Source: Sternotherus odoratus (lineage: Eukaryota > Chordata > Testudines > Kinosternidae). Taken from it: DNA of 64,000 nucleotides. This document shows positions 24,461-35,308 of this stretch, piece after piece. Numbering within the stretch: position 1 is the first letter of the stretch; each line of letters begins with the position of its first letter. The position numbers were made by a program, and so were the translations under genes. A model generated the notes under the pieces. The model was not told the origin of the DNA and searched no databases. It was given only the letters and a program-made list of their open reading frames with translations. Where the stretch lies: contig JAVMKO010000003.1 in the NCBI GenBank assembly GCA_032164245.1, positions 46,316,890-46,380,889 of the forward strand, in the 5' to 3' direction.

Positions 24461-26028
24461 CTGCTCCTGCTGCTCAGAAACATTGATGTTAAGGCTTCTG
24501 AAACACTGTAGTTGCCAATCACATAGTACCTCCCATATTGAGCCAAAAAACCTTCTCAATGCACTGGTCTTTTCAGAGGCAAGGTCTCCAGCAGTAAGCA
24601 GTGGTTTTGGAGACCTCGTGCTTGACTGGCCTTCCTGTATTTGTTATGCAGTGTGAAGCTTAAAAGGTGAAGAGGGCCTTGAGCTACTGTAGTCCTGCAA
24701 GCCAGGTTAAATCCTACTCTTAACGTATGCACATGTTGTTAACATCTGAGGACAAAATAGTTTCAGTAGAAGGTCAGCCTGACTTCAGATGGATTTTTTG
24801 TCCATTTCCTGGGCTAGTTGAGAAAATGACTGGAGGATCAAACCGCATTAGGAAAGAGTTGCTATACTTTATTAATTGCATCAAAAGTCTCCTCTTCCCA
24901 TAAGAGAAACAGAACAAAATAGTTCTTTGAAAGATTTATTAGCCTTAGGATTTACATTTGGCTGCCTCAAACAGTTTCCAGTCATCCAGTTTAAACATTA
25001 TTGCCAGTGATCCTTCATTCAAACATACCTCTATGAAGAAAGAAAACTGAATTGTTAATCTGTTAGTGAATGTTTTTATGCAGCCTATGTGATATAATTA
25101 TTTACTGGACTTTTCAGACCACTTATTCAAATGTTATGTACATCCTACATTCATGAACTAAAGACAAGATCATCAGACCAGATCTTTAGCTACACCATCT
25201 GAGAATCTGTTCTTATGTGCAAAAAAGATTGATTGTTTTAAAGATAGAGATATGCTAAACAACATCACAATTGCAATACAAAAGAAACTAATTGCATTGT
25301 GTCTATTCCAAGGTGATTATAAATGAGAGAGCTAAGTTTGCGGGCATCAAGCTGAAATGAAGACTGAAAATCTAACGTTTGGTATAATCAGTAGAGCATA
25401 AAAGGCTAAATAAAGGAACATGCTATGTAGGAAGACTATTAAACACAGTAAAAAAAAGTAACAGTTGCTATAATAAATTCACATCTAATAAATGAATTCA
25501 TTAGAATAACAAAGAATTAACTGATACAAGCATCTAGAATAACTACTGTGAATTGCAAGCCAAAGTACTGTATACTATTTTCCTGGATAATATCCATGTC
25601 CTCCCACAAATTAAAAAAAATTATGTATTTTTTAAAATGTCAGCCTATACATGTTCACTTGGGCTGAATTATGTCAGGTTATACATTTTTATATGATGTA
25701 GCATGCTTAAGAAAAATTGAATATATACTGCACAAGAAATGGAAAGAAATTATTTCTGTTTTAGAACTACAGCAGCCTTTTTGTTGCCAATGATCAAATA
25801 CAGACGCTCCCCGCCTTACACACAAACATTCTGTTCTGGAAACATATCTCTGACCATTACACGGAAGCCCAACCAAAAACCTCCTATTTCAAGCTTAGGG
25901 AACTTTTTCCATAAATGCAAATTTGTATAACTTGGATTTATGTAACTCAGGGAGCATCTGTACAATGTCTGCATTAGGCAGGTAGTTATATTCTCCATCT
26001 ACCTGAAACAACTCTTAGGCAGCTAGAC
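24461..26028. other. unrecognised interval
   Basis: AT-rich, no feature recognised. Confidence 0.4.
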
Positions 26029-26150
26029 TAGGGTGACCAGATGTCCCAATTTTATAGGGACAGTCCTGATTTTTGGTCCGTTTTCTTATATAGGCTCCTA
26101 TTACCCTCCACCCCATCCCAATTTTTCACATTTGCTGTCTGGTCATCTAA
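26029..26150. mobile_element. hAT MITE, 122 bp
   Basis: Starts TAGGGTGACCAGATGTCC and has a perfect 8-bp duplication, agctagac (26021-26028 and 26151-26158). Confidence 0.92.
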
Positions 26151-26910
26151 AGCTAGACAAAAGATGAAAACAAAAAACTCTACAAGAAGTTTACTGCCCC
26201 AGACAGCATCTTCTCCAAGTGCTGCCTAAAGACGAAGCCTATGTTGTGGCCAAATTAACATAAAGGGTGAAATCTTGCTTACACATTAAGGAGAATGGGA
26301 ACTTTGCTATTGACTTCAGTGAGGTCAGGTTTTCACCCAGTAGCTCTATAGATGCCACTTCAACAGACTCCCAAATGTGGAATAATATAGTAGATGCTTG
26401 AAAGATACAGTCATTATCTCTCATATGACTTGCTTGTCTTCCCGCAACTCACACTATAGTTGACTGATATTAAAGAGTGATTCTCTCCTGTGGCCAATAT
26501 CCACCCACTACAGTATGGAGCATAAATGAGCTGGTTAGAGCTCCCTGATCCCTTGCTCAGCTCTCTTCTCATCCTGGCATATGCCGGCTGGGAATAGGTG
26601 GAGTACAGCTGGTAGACACTCAGGCAGTTTCCACCTGCGTGGCCAACCAGGGCAGTGAATCTGGCCCCAAAGTCTTTATTTACCCACAGTTGTCACACAA
26701 TAGTATTTGAGATTATACAGCATTTCTTTATATTCAAAATATGAAATAACCGTGCTGTGGCAGATACCACTGTGACACCACTTTTGGCAAAAGTTGATTA
26801 TTTAGTTGCGACTGTCATAAGTTGGATACGGGTCATTTCCATTATCTGTATTTTCATCTACACTTCAGCACTTGTTTGTAGCTGAAAAGTAAGCTTACTA
26901 TTTATAAGAA

Positions 26911-27032
26911 AACGAGGAATGCTGTAGCACCTTAGAGACTAACTAGTATTAGTTAGTCCATATCCGTAAAGAAAACAAGGAATACTGTAGCACCTTAGAG
27001 ACTAACTAGTAACACGGCTGCTATACTTAAGC
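26911..27032. mobile_element. rearranged Penelope-like 3' tail
   Basis: Flanked by a 13-bp duplication ctatttataagaa (26898-26910 and 27033-27045). Inside are two direct copies of the antisense tail core 'caccttagagactaactagt', closed by a plus-strand tail end 'aacacggctgctata'. Penelope-like elements use a reverse transcriptase with a GIY-YIG endonuclease and are known for tandem or inverted partial copies. This one is a 122-bp composite without coding. Confidence 0.75.
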
Positions 27033-27420
27033 CTATTTATAAGAAGTACACACACACATTATGCTGTTGCACGTATGGTGTAGCTGGTTCCTTTACAAAT
27101 CACATACTTCCATACAAAGGGATCCATTGGATTTATCTTAAGCAGATCTAACCCCCTGAAATATGGTTTGAGGCACAATACAAAACAATTTCTTGTAGAT
27201 ATAAACGGGTCCAATAATTTAACCACACCACAGCTTTTGTATTATCTACTTGTCTGAAATTAGATGACTATTATGTATGCTCTTCATTATAAAACTTTAG
27301 ACAGATGTTATATTTGTTACCCTTTAAATATAATTGTCATTTCTGTGAATGAAATGTAGCTATCACAACTATAAATTGATCTTTCAAACATGTCCACTGC
27401 TCCACAGTTCTACAAGTAGC

Positions 27421-28480
27421 TCTCTCTATATAAGTCAAATGGTGTATGCCTGTATGTATGCGTGTATGCGTGCGTGTATGTATGCGTGTATGTACGTGCA
27501 CTTACTCCTTCCACACCGTTTGAGCTAGAGACTTGAAATTTGGTACAGTTATAGGTCTTAGGGTCCTAATCAGGGTAAGAGTTAAACAAATTTCAAATCT
27601 CACCTCTGATGCCCCCTAGGGGTGAAATTATTTAGAGGCCAATCACATCAGCTGGGCAGCTGCCGTTCTCTGTGACATAGTTATGATGTCACAATACCCC
27701 CTCCAACGGACCCTGAATTCGCTCAGCTCTCTGCCCCCTCCCCCTCCAACAGACCCCGCACTCGCTCAGCTCTCTGCCCCTCCCCCCTCCAACGGACCCC
27801 ACACTCACTCAGCTCTCTGCCCCCTCCCCACCTCTGATGGACCCGAGTTGGGTTTGGTCGGAGGGTAAGTGAGGTAGGGGTGTCGCGTTTGGTCGGGGGG
27901 TGAGGTGGGGGTGTTGGGTTTGGTCGGGGGGGTAAGTGAGCCGGGGGTGTTGGGTTTGGTCTGGGGGGGGTGGGAAGGTGTCGGGGTGGGTGAGGGGTGA
28001 GGTGTGGGTGTTGGAGTTGGTCAGAGGGTGTTAGGTTTGGTGGGGGGTAAGGTGGGGGTGTTGGGTTTGGTTGGGGAGGTGAGGAGGGGGGTTGGGGTTG
28101 GTCGAGGGGTAAGTGAGGTGTGGGTGTCGGGTTTGTTTGTGGTGGTAGGTAGGGGTGTCGGGTTTGGTTGGGGGGGAAGTGAGGTGGGTGTGTCAGGTTT
28201 GGTCTACGGGGGGGTGAGGTGTGGGTGTTGGTCAGGGGGTGCTGGGGTTGGTAGGGGGGAGACATGGGGGTGTTGGGTTTGGGTGGGGGGGTGAAAATGT
28301 GAGTCGGGGTTGGTTGAGGGGTAAGTGCGGTGGGACTGTCGGGTTTGGTCGGGGGCGTGAGGTGGGGGTGTCAGGTTTGCTCTCTGCCCCCTCCCCCCTC
28401 CAACGGACCCCACACTCGCTCAGCTCTCTGCCCCCTCCCCACCTCCGACGGACCTGAGCAACACCGGGTATTTTCGCTAG
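27421..28480 (+). mobile_element. Helitron-like element with internal minisatellite
   Basis: Plus-strand relative of the element at 18823-19909. It begins TCTCTCTATATAAGTC, has the (TATG/CGTG)n tract at 27449-27497, the conserved leader 'ccgtttgagctagagacttg', a G-rich minisatellite (27850-28380), and ends with ACCGGGTATTTTCGCTAG before host T (28481). It is about 1,060 bp with no Rep/helicase. Confidence 0.75.
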
Positions 28481-29842
28481 TCCCATATAAAGGTCTGATT
28501 CGAAGCCCACTGAAGTCAAAGAAAAGATTTTCTCAAGTTCAATATGTAAATTTGACTGCCATCCCCCATTCTTTAAAAGAACAGAAAGAGGAAAATATAC
28601 TATACTGAAGGATTTATTTTCTCCATTTATGACAAAGGTAGTTAGTTCATTGTAAAGAGTTACCACCAGTCACTGACACAATGTAGTGCTTTCCAAAGAG
28701 ACATATAGAGAGATTTTATTGTTGTAATATTGCCTGCTGATAGAATATGATAGAGAGTGTAAGAGAACAACCATCCTTTGTTGAGCAGGATTTTTTTTCC
28801 CTAAAGAGTCTTTGCCAAATAAAAACTAAATTTCAGAAGTTTTTTCTATTAGTTTAGGGACTTTCAGTTTTAATCATGACAACAATAGCATAAGAGGAAA
28901 CACTTGCAGAGACAAGTTGAAAGAAACTATGGATCGCCCTGACATAAAAAACGTGCCAAGAAAGACTGGCAAGGACTCTGACCTTAAAAATGTGACCTGT
29001 AAATTCCTGGAAAAGAAACATTATACTGATATTGTTAACGTTGCTAGTTGTGTGTACAGGTCATTCAGTTATGCCAGTGTCACATGCCTTGACACAAGAA
29101 ATCAGTTCCCACCGAGGAAAAATTTAGCATCTACTGTTTCAATCCTCATAGGCAAAATCCCAACATTTTAGCAGCAGCAACACATGGAAGAAGAAATAAG
29201 GTCTTGGCCTTTGTCTTCCTCTACACAGGTCATTATATCCAGGGTTCAGATAATATGGAAATAAATTTGGAATGTCTTTCAGGATGAAAATAAATACACA
29301 AATAATAACTGGGAACTATTTATATCATTGAAACAAAATATAACTGCTTATTATCTAGTGCCATTGAACCCAACACATGCAGCACCATAGCAAGAGTCTC
29401 TGCAACTTGAGCTAAAGGATTAACTCTATTAGCTTGTAGCCGTAATAGGTTCCCATCTTCTTCATGGATAAATTAGAGGGGAACAGCAGCTTTGATTCTG
29501 CTCTGGAGTAAGAAGCAGCACATAGCTGTGCTGTCCCAGGAGCGAATCAAGTTATGACTTGAGACTTGGAGTCAGAATTTATTCCAGGGTTACTCCCTTG
29601 CTCCAGGGGGAAGTAATTTGCTACTGTGCTCTGCCAACAGTAAGTTACTCCTTACTCTGTATCAGCAAAGCTGCACTGGATGGTACATTGTGGGGAATAA
29701 AGACAAATGTTCACCCATTCCCTGTCCTGTCTGCCTTCTTCCTGGATAACTGTGCATAGTGTCTGTTCTCAGGCTGCCCGTTCTCCCCTTGCACTGTGGA
29801 TTAATCTGGATACCCCAGGTAGAGGAGCAAGGAGACATTCTA
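28481..29842. other. unrecognised interval
   Basis: A frame at 28917-29171 of 84 codons (beginning MKETMDRPDIKNV) is not low-complexity and not in a recognised repeat. It has no convincing flanking splice sites or homolog known to me, and chance is the default explanation. Confidence 0.35.
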
Positions 29843-30301
29843 CCGTATTTTTCGCCCTATAAGACGCACTTTTTCTTCCCCAAAACGGGGGGGAAAAAGT
29901 TGGTGCGTCTTATAGGGCGAATGTCTTATAGGGCAAAAAAAAAAAAAAAAAAAAAAAAAAAAGCACCTCGCTCTCCCGTCCCCGCCGCGCGGACGGGCTG
30001 CCGAGGTTCCCCCCTCCCCGCCGCGGGTGGGCTGCCGGGAGCGTCCCGGTTCCCCCCTCCCCGCCGCGGGCGGGCTGCCGGGAGCGTCCCGGTTCCCCCC
30101 TCCCCGCCGCGGGCGGGCTGCCGGGAACGCTCCCGGCAGCCCGCCCGCGGCGGGGAGGGGGGAACCTCGGCAGCCCGCCCGCGCGGCGGGGACGGGAGAG
30201 CGAGGCGCTTTTTTTTTTTTTTTTTTTTTTGTCCGGATTTTTTATTAAAAAACGAGGGGGCGTCTTATAGGCTGGAGCGTCCTATAAGACGAAAAATACG
30301 G
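29843..30301. mobile_element. TA-flanked fold-back DNA element with GC-rich palindrome
   Basis: Ends CCGTATTTTTCG and CGAAAAATACGG are perfect inverted repeats with TA on both sides, and further inverted repeats of the 'cctataagacg' type follow inside. The interior is a long palindrome: an A run (29935-29962) and T run (30209-30230) form outer arms, and GC-rich arms meet at about 30128. The left arm contains three 43-bp tandem units starting at 30005, 30048 and 30091. Superfamily not certain; TA flanks favour Tc1/mariner. Confidence 0.8.
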
Positions 30302-31324
30302 TACATCATCTTACACTCTGACAGAGAAATGAATGATACTCTTGTCTTCATCTATTGTGCTTCATCTTTTTTCTGGTGACCACACAGTGTTAACTGAACC
30401 TTATCACATCCCTAGGGAGGAAGGGAGGTTATCATATTCAATTTACAAATTGGTAAATTGAGACAGAAAATGTTTAAATGATTCAGCAAAGTTCATGACA
30501 CAAGGGACTTGAAGAGTAACATAATGATAATGCTAACCTGTGCACATGCTTTATTATTTTTTTTAACTGAAGTAAACTATGAAAAGGTAAATGTTTGAAG
30601 TTTAATTTAACCTACTTTGTTCCAGGATTTGCAGTGACATAGCATATTATCAGTGATGTTCAGAGAATTTCCATGGAAACTAAAATTTACTGTGTAGTAA
30701 AATTTGAAATGGAAACCCTGATGCTTTTTCCTCAGAAGTTTTGGAAAAGGTGATGTCGATGGTATGTTCTGAAGCATCAGTGTAGTGCAATCTTCAAATG
30801 GTCATACAGGCTCACAAAAGTCTGTTTAGAGACAGATTAAATCACTTGTCATGTCTGTAGGAACCCAAATTGTCCCTGATGTAAATCACATGACGTCACT
30901 AAAGGTATACCTGAGATTAAATTGTTCTAAACTATTTCTCCTGACAAACGAGTGCCTGTTGCTTCCTGGCAACTGTTTCAAGGTAGCATAAGTACTGCAC
31001 AATAGAGAGACTTTCTCTCTTTCTATAAAATCAAACTACCTGAGTTATTTCAAGATAATGGAATGCTGGCTAGGGAATTTTAACACAAGATCTGGTGAAA
31101 GTTTAGTTGTTACCTTGTTGAACTCTCCCCCAAGTGGAGAAGAAGAAGAAGATCATATTTACAGTTCATATAAGTGACTCTGTACTACTTGCCACTATAA
31201 ATAAACCTTAAATGTTACTGAACATCACAGAAAAGGATTGAGAAAAACTTTCTAGTTTCCAGAGAGGAACAGTGTAATAGCCTAACAAGTCAGTTTTCTC
31301 ACTCGTCACCTTTCTCTCTCTCAG
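30302..31324. other. unrecognised interval upstream of the small-ORF candidate
   Basis: No repeat recognised. It contains a TGACGTCA half-like 'catgacgtcac' at 30889-30899 and a GAA run at 31139-31152. It appears more unique than its surroundings. Confidence 0.35.
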
Positions 31325-31341
31325 AACCTTCCTAAGTCAGG

Positions 31342-32027
31342 ATGTGGCGCCGGAAAAGCAGATCCAAAACTGATTTAAAGTATATTGTTAAAGATACTAT
31401 TGATGTAAGTTCTCCTATTTTCTAAACTCAAGTAGTGATTTAAATAAATATAACTAAATATTATACACTTGAATATTATTAACTGTTCAGTTTGTGGGTC
31501 AAATCCCTGTAAGATGTTTATTGTATAATACAATAGTTGTTGCTGAGATGATAGCTGCAGAATGTTTTACAAACTATGCTTTGAATCTCAGTAGGATGGT
31601 TTGCTTTATCACTGTTAAAGTGAATACAAAATCTTAAGGTAATAAATATTGAGCTAGGAGACTCTCTTTAAACACCCACACTTTTCTAAGCCTATCTTAG
31701 ACATAAGAAAAAGGCTCCCAAGTTGATTTTAATTTTTTGAACAGACTTGTGTTATGCTCTAGTAAAATAAAACCATTACATCACTAGCTGTCTTCCATGG
31801 AAATATGCCTATTTTGTCATTAGCAGTATTTTATTACTTCCCTTTTTAAACTCGTTCTGCCCTATTCTTCAGCAACCATGCTCTTAGGAATCATCACTTC
31901 TGAATACTGTTGTGATTTTTAACAATAATATTATTTCCCCTCTTTACAGTGGAGATTAAGAGATGAATTTTGGCTTCTGAAAGCCAGAGTTGCACAAAGA
32001 GAGAAACAATGGTTCCTGGAGGCATAA
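31342..32027 (+). CDS. candidate two-exon small protein, unrecognised
   Basis: The first exon would start after the acceptor 'cacctttctctctctcag' (ending 31324), with an in-frame TAA just upstream of the ATG at 31342. Codons run to 31404, followed by a consensus GTAAGT donor. After a 545-bp intron the acceptor 'ttatttcccctctttacag' (ending 31949) opens the second exon in the same phase, which reads to TAA at 32025-32027. The predicted product has 46 residues: MWRRKSRSKTDLKYIVKDTI, then after one Asp WRLRDEFWLLKARVAQREKQ and a short WFLEA end. It is basic, with a likely amphipathic helix in the second half and no signal peptide or membrane segment. I do not recognise a family. The signals are better than average for chance, but each is common in 64 kb, and the sequence soon after the stop is repetitive. 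It could be a real small gene, part of a longer transcript, or accidental. Confidence 0.35.
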
Positions 32028-32117
32028 TGCCTTCAGGCCTTGGAGGGAGGAGAGGGAGGTTCAGAACACAGGGGGAAAGACTGGAATGAGAAGCTGGAGT
32101 GGGAAATGTTCAAACTA

Positions 32118-33193
32118 GGGGTATGTCTTCACTATAGGTCTAGGTCGATTTCCCTTAATTCGATTTTCTAAACTCGAGTTTAGAAAATTGAATCAGTGTG
32201 TCCCCACCAGGACAGCAGGTCGACAGTGGTCGACACTGTCTGTCCTTGAACTTTTGCAGGGGGTCGACATAGCCCGCATTGCACTGTGGGTAGGTAGCCC
32301 ACAGTGCAATGCGTGCTGGACCCCCCCCCTGCCCAAGCAGCCCCACGGACCCCCCCGCCCGAACAGCCCCCCCCTCGCCGTACCCACCCGCCCGAGGGGG
32401 GGTGGGGGAGCCAGCGCGCGGCTGCTTGGGCTATCGGCTCAGCTGCCTGGTGAAATTGACCAGACAGCTGAGCGGATCCCTCAAGCAGCCCCGCGCGGGC
32501 TTCCCCCCCCCTCATCAGCCCCGCGGACCCCCCCCCGCCCGAACAGCCCCCCCAACAGCCCCCCCGCCCAAACAGCCCCCCCGCTGGACCCCCCCCGCCC
32601 GAGGGGGGGGGGGAGCCGGCGCGGGGCTATCGGCTCAGCTGCCTGGTGAAATTGACCAGACAGCTGAGCCGATCCTTCAAGCAGCCCCGCGCGGGCTTCC
32701 CCCCCCCCTCAGCAGCCCCGCGGACCCCCCCCGCCCGAACAGCCCCCCCAACAGCCCCCCCGCCCAAACAGCCCCCCCGCTGGACACCCCCCCCGCCCGA
32801 GGGGGGGGGGAGCCGGCGCGGGGCTATCGGCTCAGCTGCCTGGTGAAATTGACCAGACAGCTGAGCCGATCCCTCAAGCAGCCCCGCGCGGGCTTCCCCC
32901 CCCCTCAGCAGCCCCGCGGACCCCCCCCGCCCGAACAGCCCCCCCCCCGAACAACCCCCCCCTCGCGGGGCTGCTCGGAGGTCGGAGGCTTAACTTCTGA
33001 TGCCTCTTCACTAGCCCACAGTCGAGCTTGTAATGTCGAATTTAGCCTTACTTCTCTCGTCAGGCAGGAGTTCCGAAATCGATCTTGAGGGCCCTTTAAA
33101 TCGACTTTAAGGGCATGTATGTGAAGACAGGTACACCTTTAATTCGACCTAACGTCGTTAAGGTCGAATTAAAGTGGTAGTGAAGACATGCCC
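32118..33193. mobile_element. Harbinger-type non-autonomous element, about 1.08 kb
   Basis: Terminal repeats GGGTATGTCTTCACTA (left) and GGGCATGTCTTCACTA (read inward from the right) are flanked by TAG on both sides. These match the terminus of the transposase-bearing relic at 1468, so it was probably mobilised by that kind of enzyme. Inside are a 26-bp perfect palindrome (32163-32188), a 16-bp-stem hairpin (32275-32313) and a GC-rich three-unit tandem array. Confidence 0.75.
32431..32960 (+). repeat. GC-rich tandem array, unit about 197 bp
   Basis: The phrase 'ctatcggctcagctgcctgg' recurs at 32431, 32627 and 32824. Each unit carries a hairpin with arms GGCTCAGCTGCCTGGT and ACCAGACAGCTGAGC, plus C- and G-runs. 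The runs keep proline-rich frames open by composition only. Confidence 0.92.
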
Positions 33194-33398
33194 TAGATGA
33201 GGAACCTGAGGAGGGAAATAGAGACTGGTAGCCAGTGGGGATGAGAAATGTAGGTCGAAGGGGGTGTGATTGGAGTCCAGGGTGAAGGGAAATGACAAAT
33301 TAGATGAGGAGTCAAGAGAGGAGAACTGGAACTGGCTGGAAGAGTACATTGAGATTAGTAGGGGGAAACTGGTATGGAGAGTCGGAGGGTAAGACTTA

Positions 33399-33626
33399 GC
33401 CCTGGTCTATACTTGTGGGGGATCATTACAGCGGCATCTTCACAGCGATGAGTCAACTGTGCTGCTCCCTCATCAACTCCATCTACGCTTCTCACAGAAG
33501 TGGAGTATTGGCATCAATGGGAGAGTGCTTGGAGATCGATTTATCGCATCTAGACTAAATGCAATAAATCGATCCCTGATAGATCGATCACTACCTGACA
33601 ATCTGGTGGGTAGTGTAGATATACCC
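33399..33626. mobile_element. Harbinger-type MITE, 228 bp
   Basis: Inverted ends GCCCTGGTCTATACT and GGGTATATCTACACT with TA at each border (33397-33398 and 33627-33628). Internal 'gatcgatttatcgc' and 'gcaataaatcgatc' are inverted copies. Confidence 0.7.
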
Positions 33627-33634
33627 TAAAATTT

Positions 33635-34126
33635 GCTCTTGAGGAGTGCAGACTGGGATAAAGAGTCAGGGGTAGGGAAGAGGCAGGATTGAGACAAGAA
33701 CAGGTTGGAGGGGATGGGACAAATGGGATCAAAGTTGAAGGAATGTGCAGAAGAGTGTGTGCGTATTTGAGAACACTTCTCACCAGAGCCTTGAACGGAA
33801 ACTGATTCTTGAGTCTCAGCATTCTTCTTCTGCCAGCAAGTATTTGTGAAACACTGACAAAGTGTCTTATCTCCCTCTAATGCTGACACACATAGAGGAT
33901 GACAACCATCTACTGCTGTCATTTACTGCATTAGCTCAAGTGGCAGAGTCTTTGTGATGGATGTAAAAGTTCCAACTCAGGTAGGTGTCAATATGATGCC
34001 ACATGATGGAATTTGTGTTTTTTTAGTTTGCTTTTTTTAAAAGCTCAGGAAACCACTACACCAAATAAGTACATTAAAAGAACACTATGAAGATGGCAAT
34101 GTCAAGCACTCAAAAGTCAGAAAATG
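33635..34126. repeat. probable older repeat
   Basis: The segment 'gaggcaggattgagacaag ... gggatcaaagttgaagg' reads like a moderately repeated reptile sequence, perhaps the body into which the Harbinger-type elements at 32118 and 33399 inserted. No termini seen. Confidence 0.3.
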
Positions 34127-34140
34127 CCAGAAATAAGATT

Positions 34141-34271
34141 ATTTCAGCATAAACTTTTGTGAAATAAACTTTAAAAAGCTTATGCTGAAATAAACTAGTT
34201 AGTCTCTAAGGTGCTACAAGTATTCCTCACTTTCTTTACGGATACAGACTAACACGGCTGCTATTCTTGAA
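34141..34271 (+). mobile_element. Penelope-like 3' tail with inverted 5' part
   Basis: Flanked by a 14-bp duplication ccagaaataagatt (34127-34140 and 34272-34285). The right part is a plus-strand tail ('ttagtctctaaggtgctaca' to 'cagactaacacggctgctat'). The left part 'atttcagcataaacttttgtg' is the same sequence as 'gcttatgctgaaat' in reverse, so the insert folds back on itself. Confidence 0.8.
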
Positions 34272-34426
34272 CCAGAAATAAGATTGTCTGTGCAGTCTCT
34301 TGCTTAAAGCAGTTAAATGCTGCCCCGAGAATAGGATTCTATCCCTATGGGATGGTGATGAAATCATTAAAACCAAGCTCTTCAGAGATGGTTACGAATT
34401 GGGTGTTCCTTCCTTTCTGAAAGTTA

Positions 34427-34728
34427 AAGGGCTGGTCTTCACTACCTGCCAGATTGGCGGGCAGCGATCGATCTGTTAGCGATCGATTTCTCGCATCTGG
34501 TGAAGATGTGAGAAATTGATCGCTCGCAGCGCCCCCGTCGACTCCGGAACTCCAGCTTGCCAGGAGGTGCAAGCTGGAGTCGACGGGAGAGCGTGCCGTC
34601 GACTGCTGCCGCCGTGAGAACGGCAGGTAAGTCGGCTGCAGATACGCAAACTTCAGCTATGTGATTCACGTAGCTGAAGTTGCGTATCTGCAGTCGATCC
34701 CCCCCCCCCCCAGTGCAGACCAGCCCTT
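34427..34728. mobile_element. Harbinger-type MITE with long hairpin, 302 bp
   Basis: Ends AAGGGCTGGTCTTCACTA and AAGGGCTGGTCTGCACTG (read inward) with TTA and TGA at the borders. The interior has two hairpins: one around 'ctccagcttgc'/'gcaagctggag', and one at 34636-34693 with arms CTGCAGATACGCAAACTTC and its complement. A truncated relative lies at 43737. Confidence 0.78.
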
Positions 34729-34825
34729 TGACTTGAGACCATTGAAATCCTGTGGCCTGATTGGTGGAAGTACTGATCACTCACAGTGTGAAGTGAAGTC
34801 AATAGCAGCTGTGCTTGAATGCATA

Positions 34826-35135
34826 GGCTATGTCTACACCATACACCACTAGTGGCAGCATGTGGGATATGTGTAGCTATATGTTGCAGTGGATAGTCTG
34901 CTGTCTCCACAGTGCAGTGGGTAACTACAGCTGTCTGTGAAAGGCTCTGGCACTTGGTAGACCTGCCAGAAGCTGCTGAAGTTTTTCCCCATTGTCAGAG
35001 CCTTTCGCTGTGGTGAGCAAAGTCTCCAGCAGCAGGGAGCAACGGGCACTTTGCTGCTAAAAGTAGCAGTGTAACTGGGGCAGCATAGCTTTGGCAAACC
35101 GATTAAAGACATTCTTCAAAGTTGTGAGTATACCC
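34826..35135. mobile_element. Harbinger-type MITE, 310 bp
   Basis: Left end GGCTATGTCTACACC and right end GGGTATACTCACAAC (read inward), with TA at both borders. No coding content. Confidence 0.65.
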
Positions 35136-35185
35136 TACATGCTCTCTACTCACCACATACTTGCATATATACTCACACACCTTTC

Positions 35186-35308
35186 AGCCATGTCTTTACT
35201 CGCCTAGCCATGCCTGACCAGCTACATTGCTATTTATACCTTTGCTAGGAGCGCTATGCAGGTATGTCCTCTACAGGCTGCTGAAAGAAGCATACAGTGT
35301 GGACATAA
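35186..35308. mobile_element. short Harbinger-like element, imperfect
   Basis: Left 'agccatgtctttactcgcc' and right 'cagtgtggacata' look like decayed TGTCTACACT-type inverted ends. Boundaries are approximate. Confidence 0.45.

Noticed and set aside
27723..28265. Pro/Thr/His-rich open frame of 180 codons on the minus strand
   Set aside because: It is the Helitron minisatellite read in one register; no stop arises because units lack them.
28917..29171. Possible single-exon gene of 84 codons
   Set aside because: Composition is protein-like, but there is no promoter, Kozak context, splice site or recognised family; kept only as a note on the interval.
29759..30379. Open frame of 206 codons with lysine run and arginine/proline-rich body
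   Set aside because: It covers the A-run and GC-rich palindrome of the fold-back element; composition explains it.
32309..33088. Proline-rich open frame of 259 codons
   Set aside because: It arises from C-rich tandem repeats inside a DNA element; other registers are equally open.
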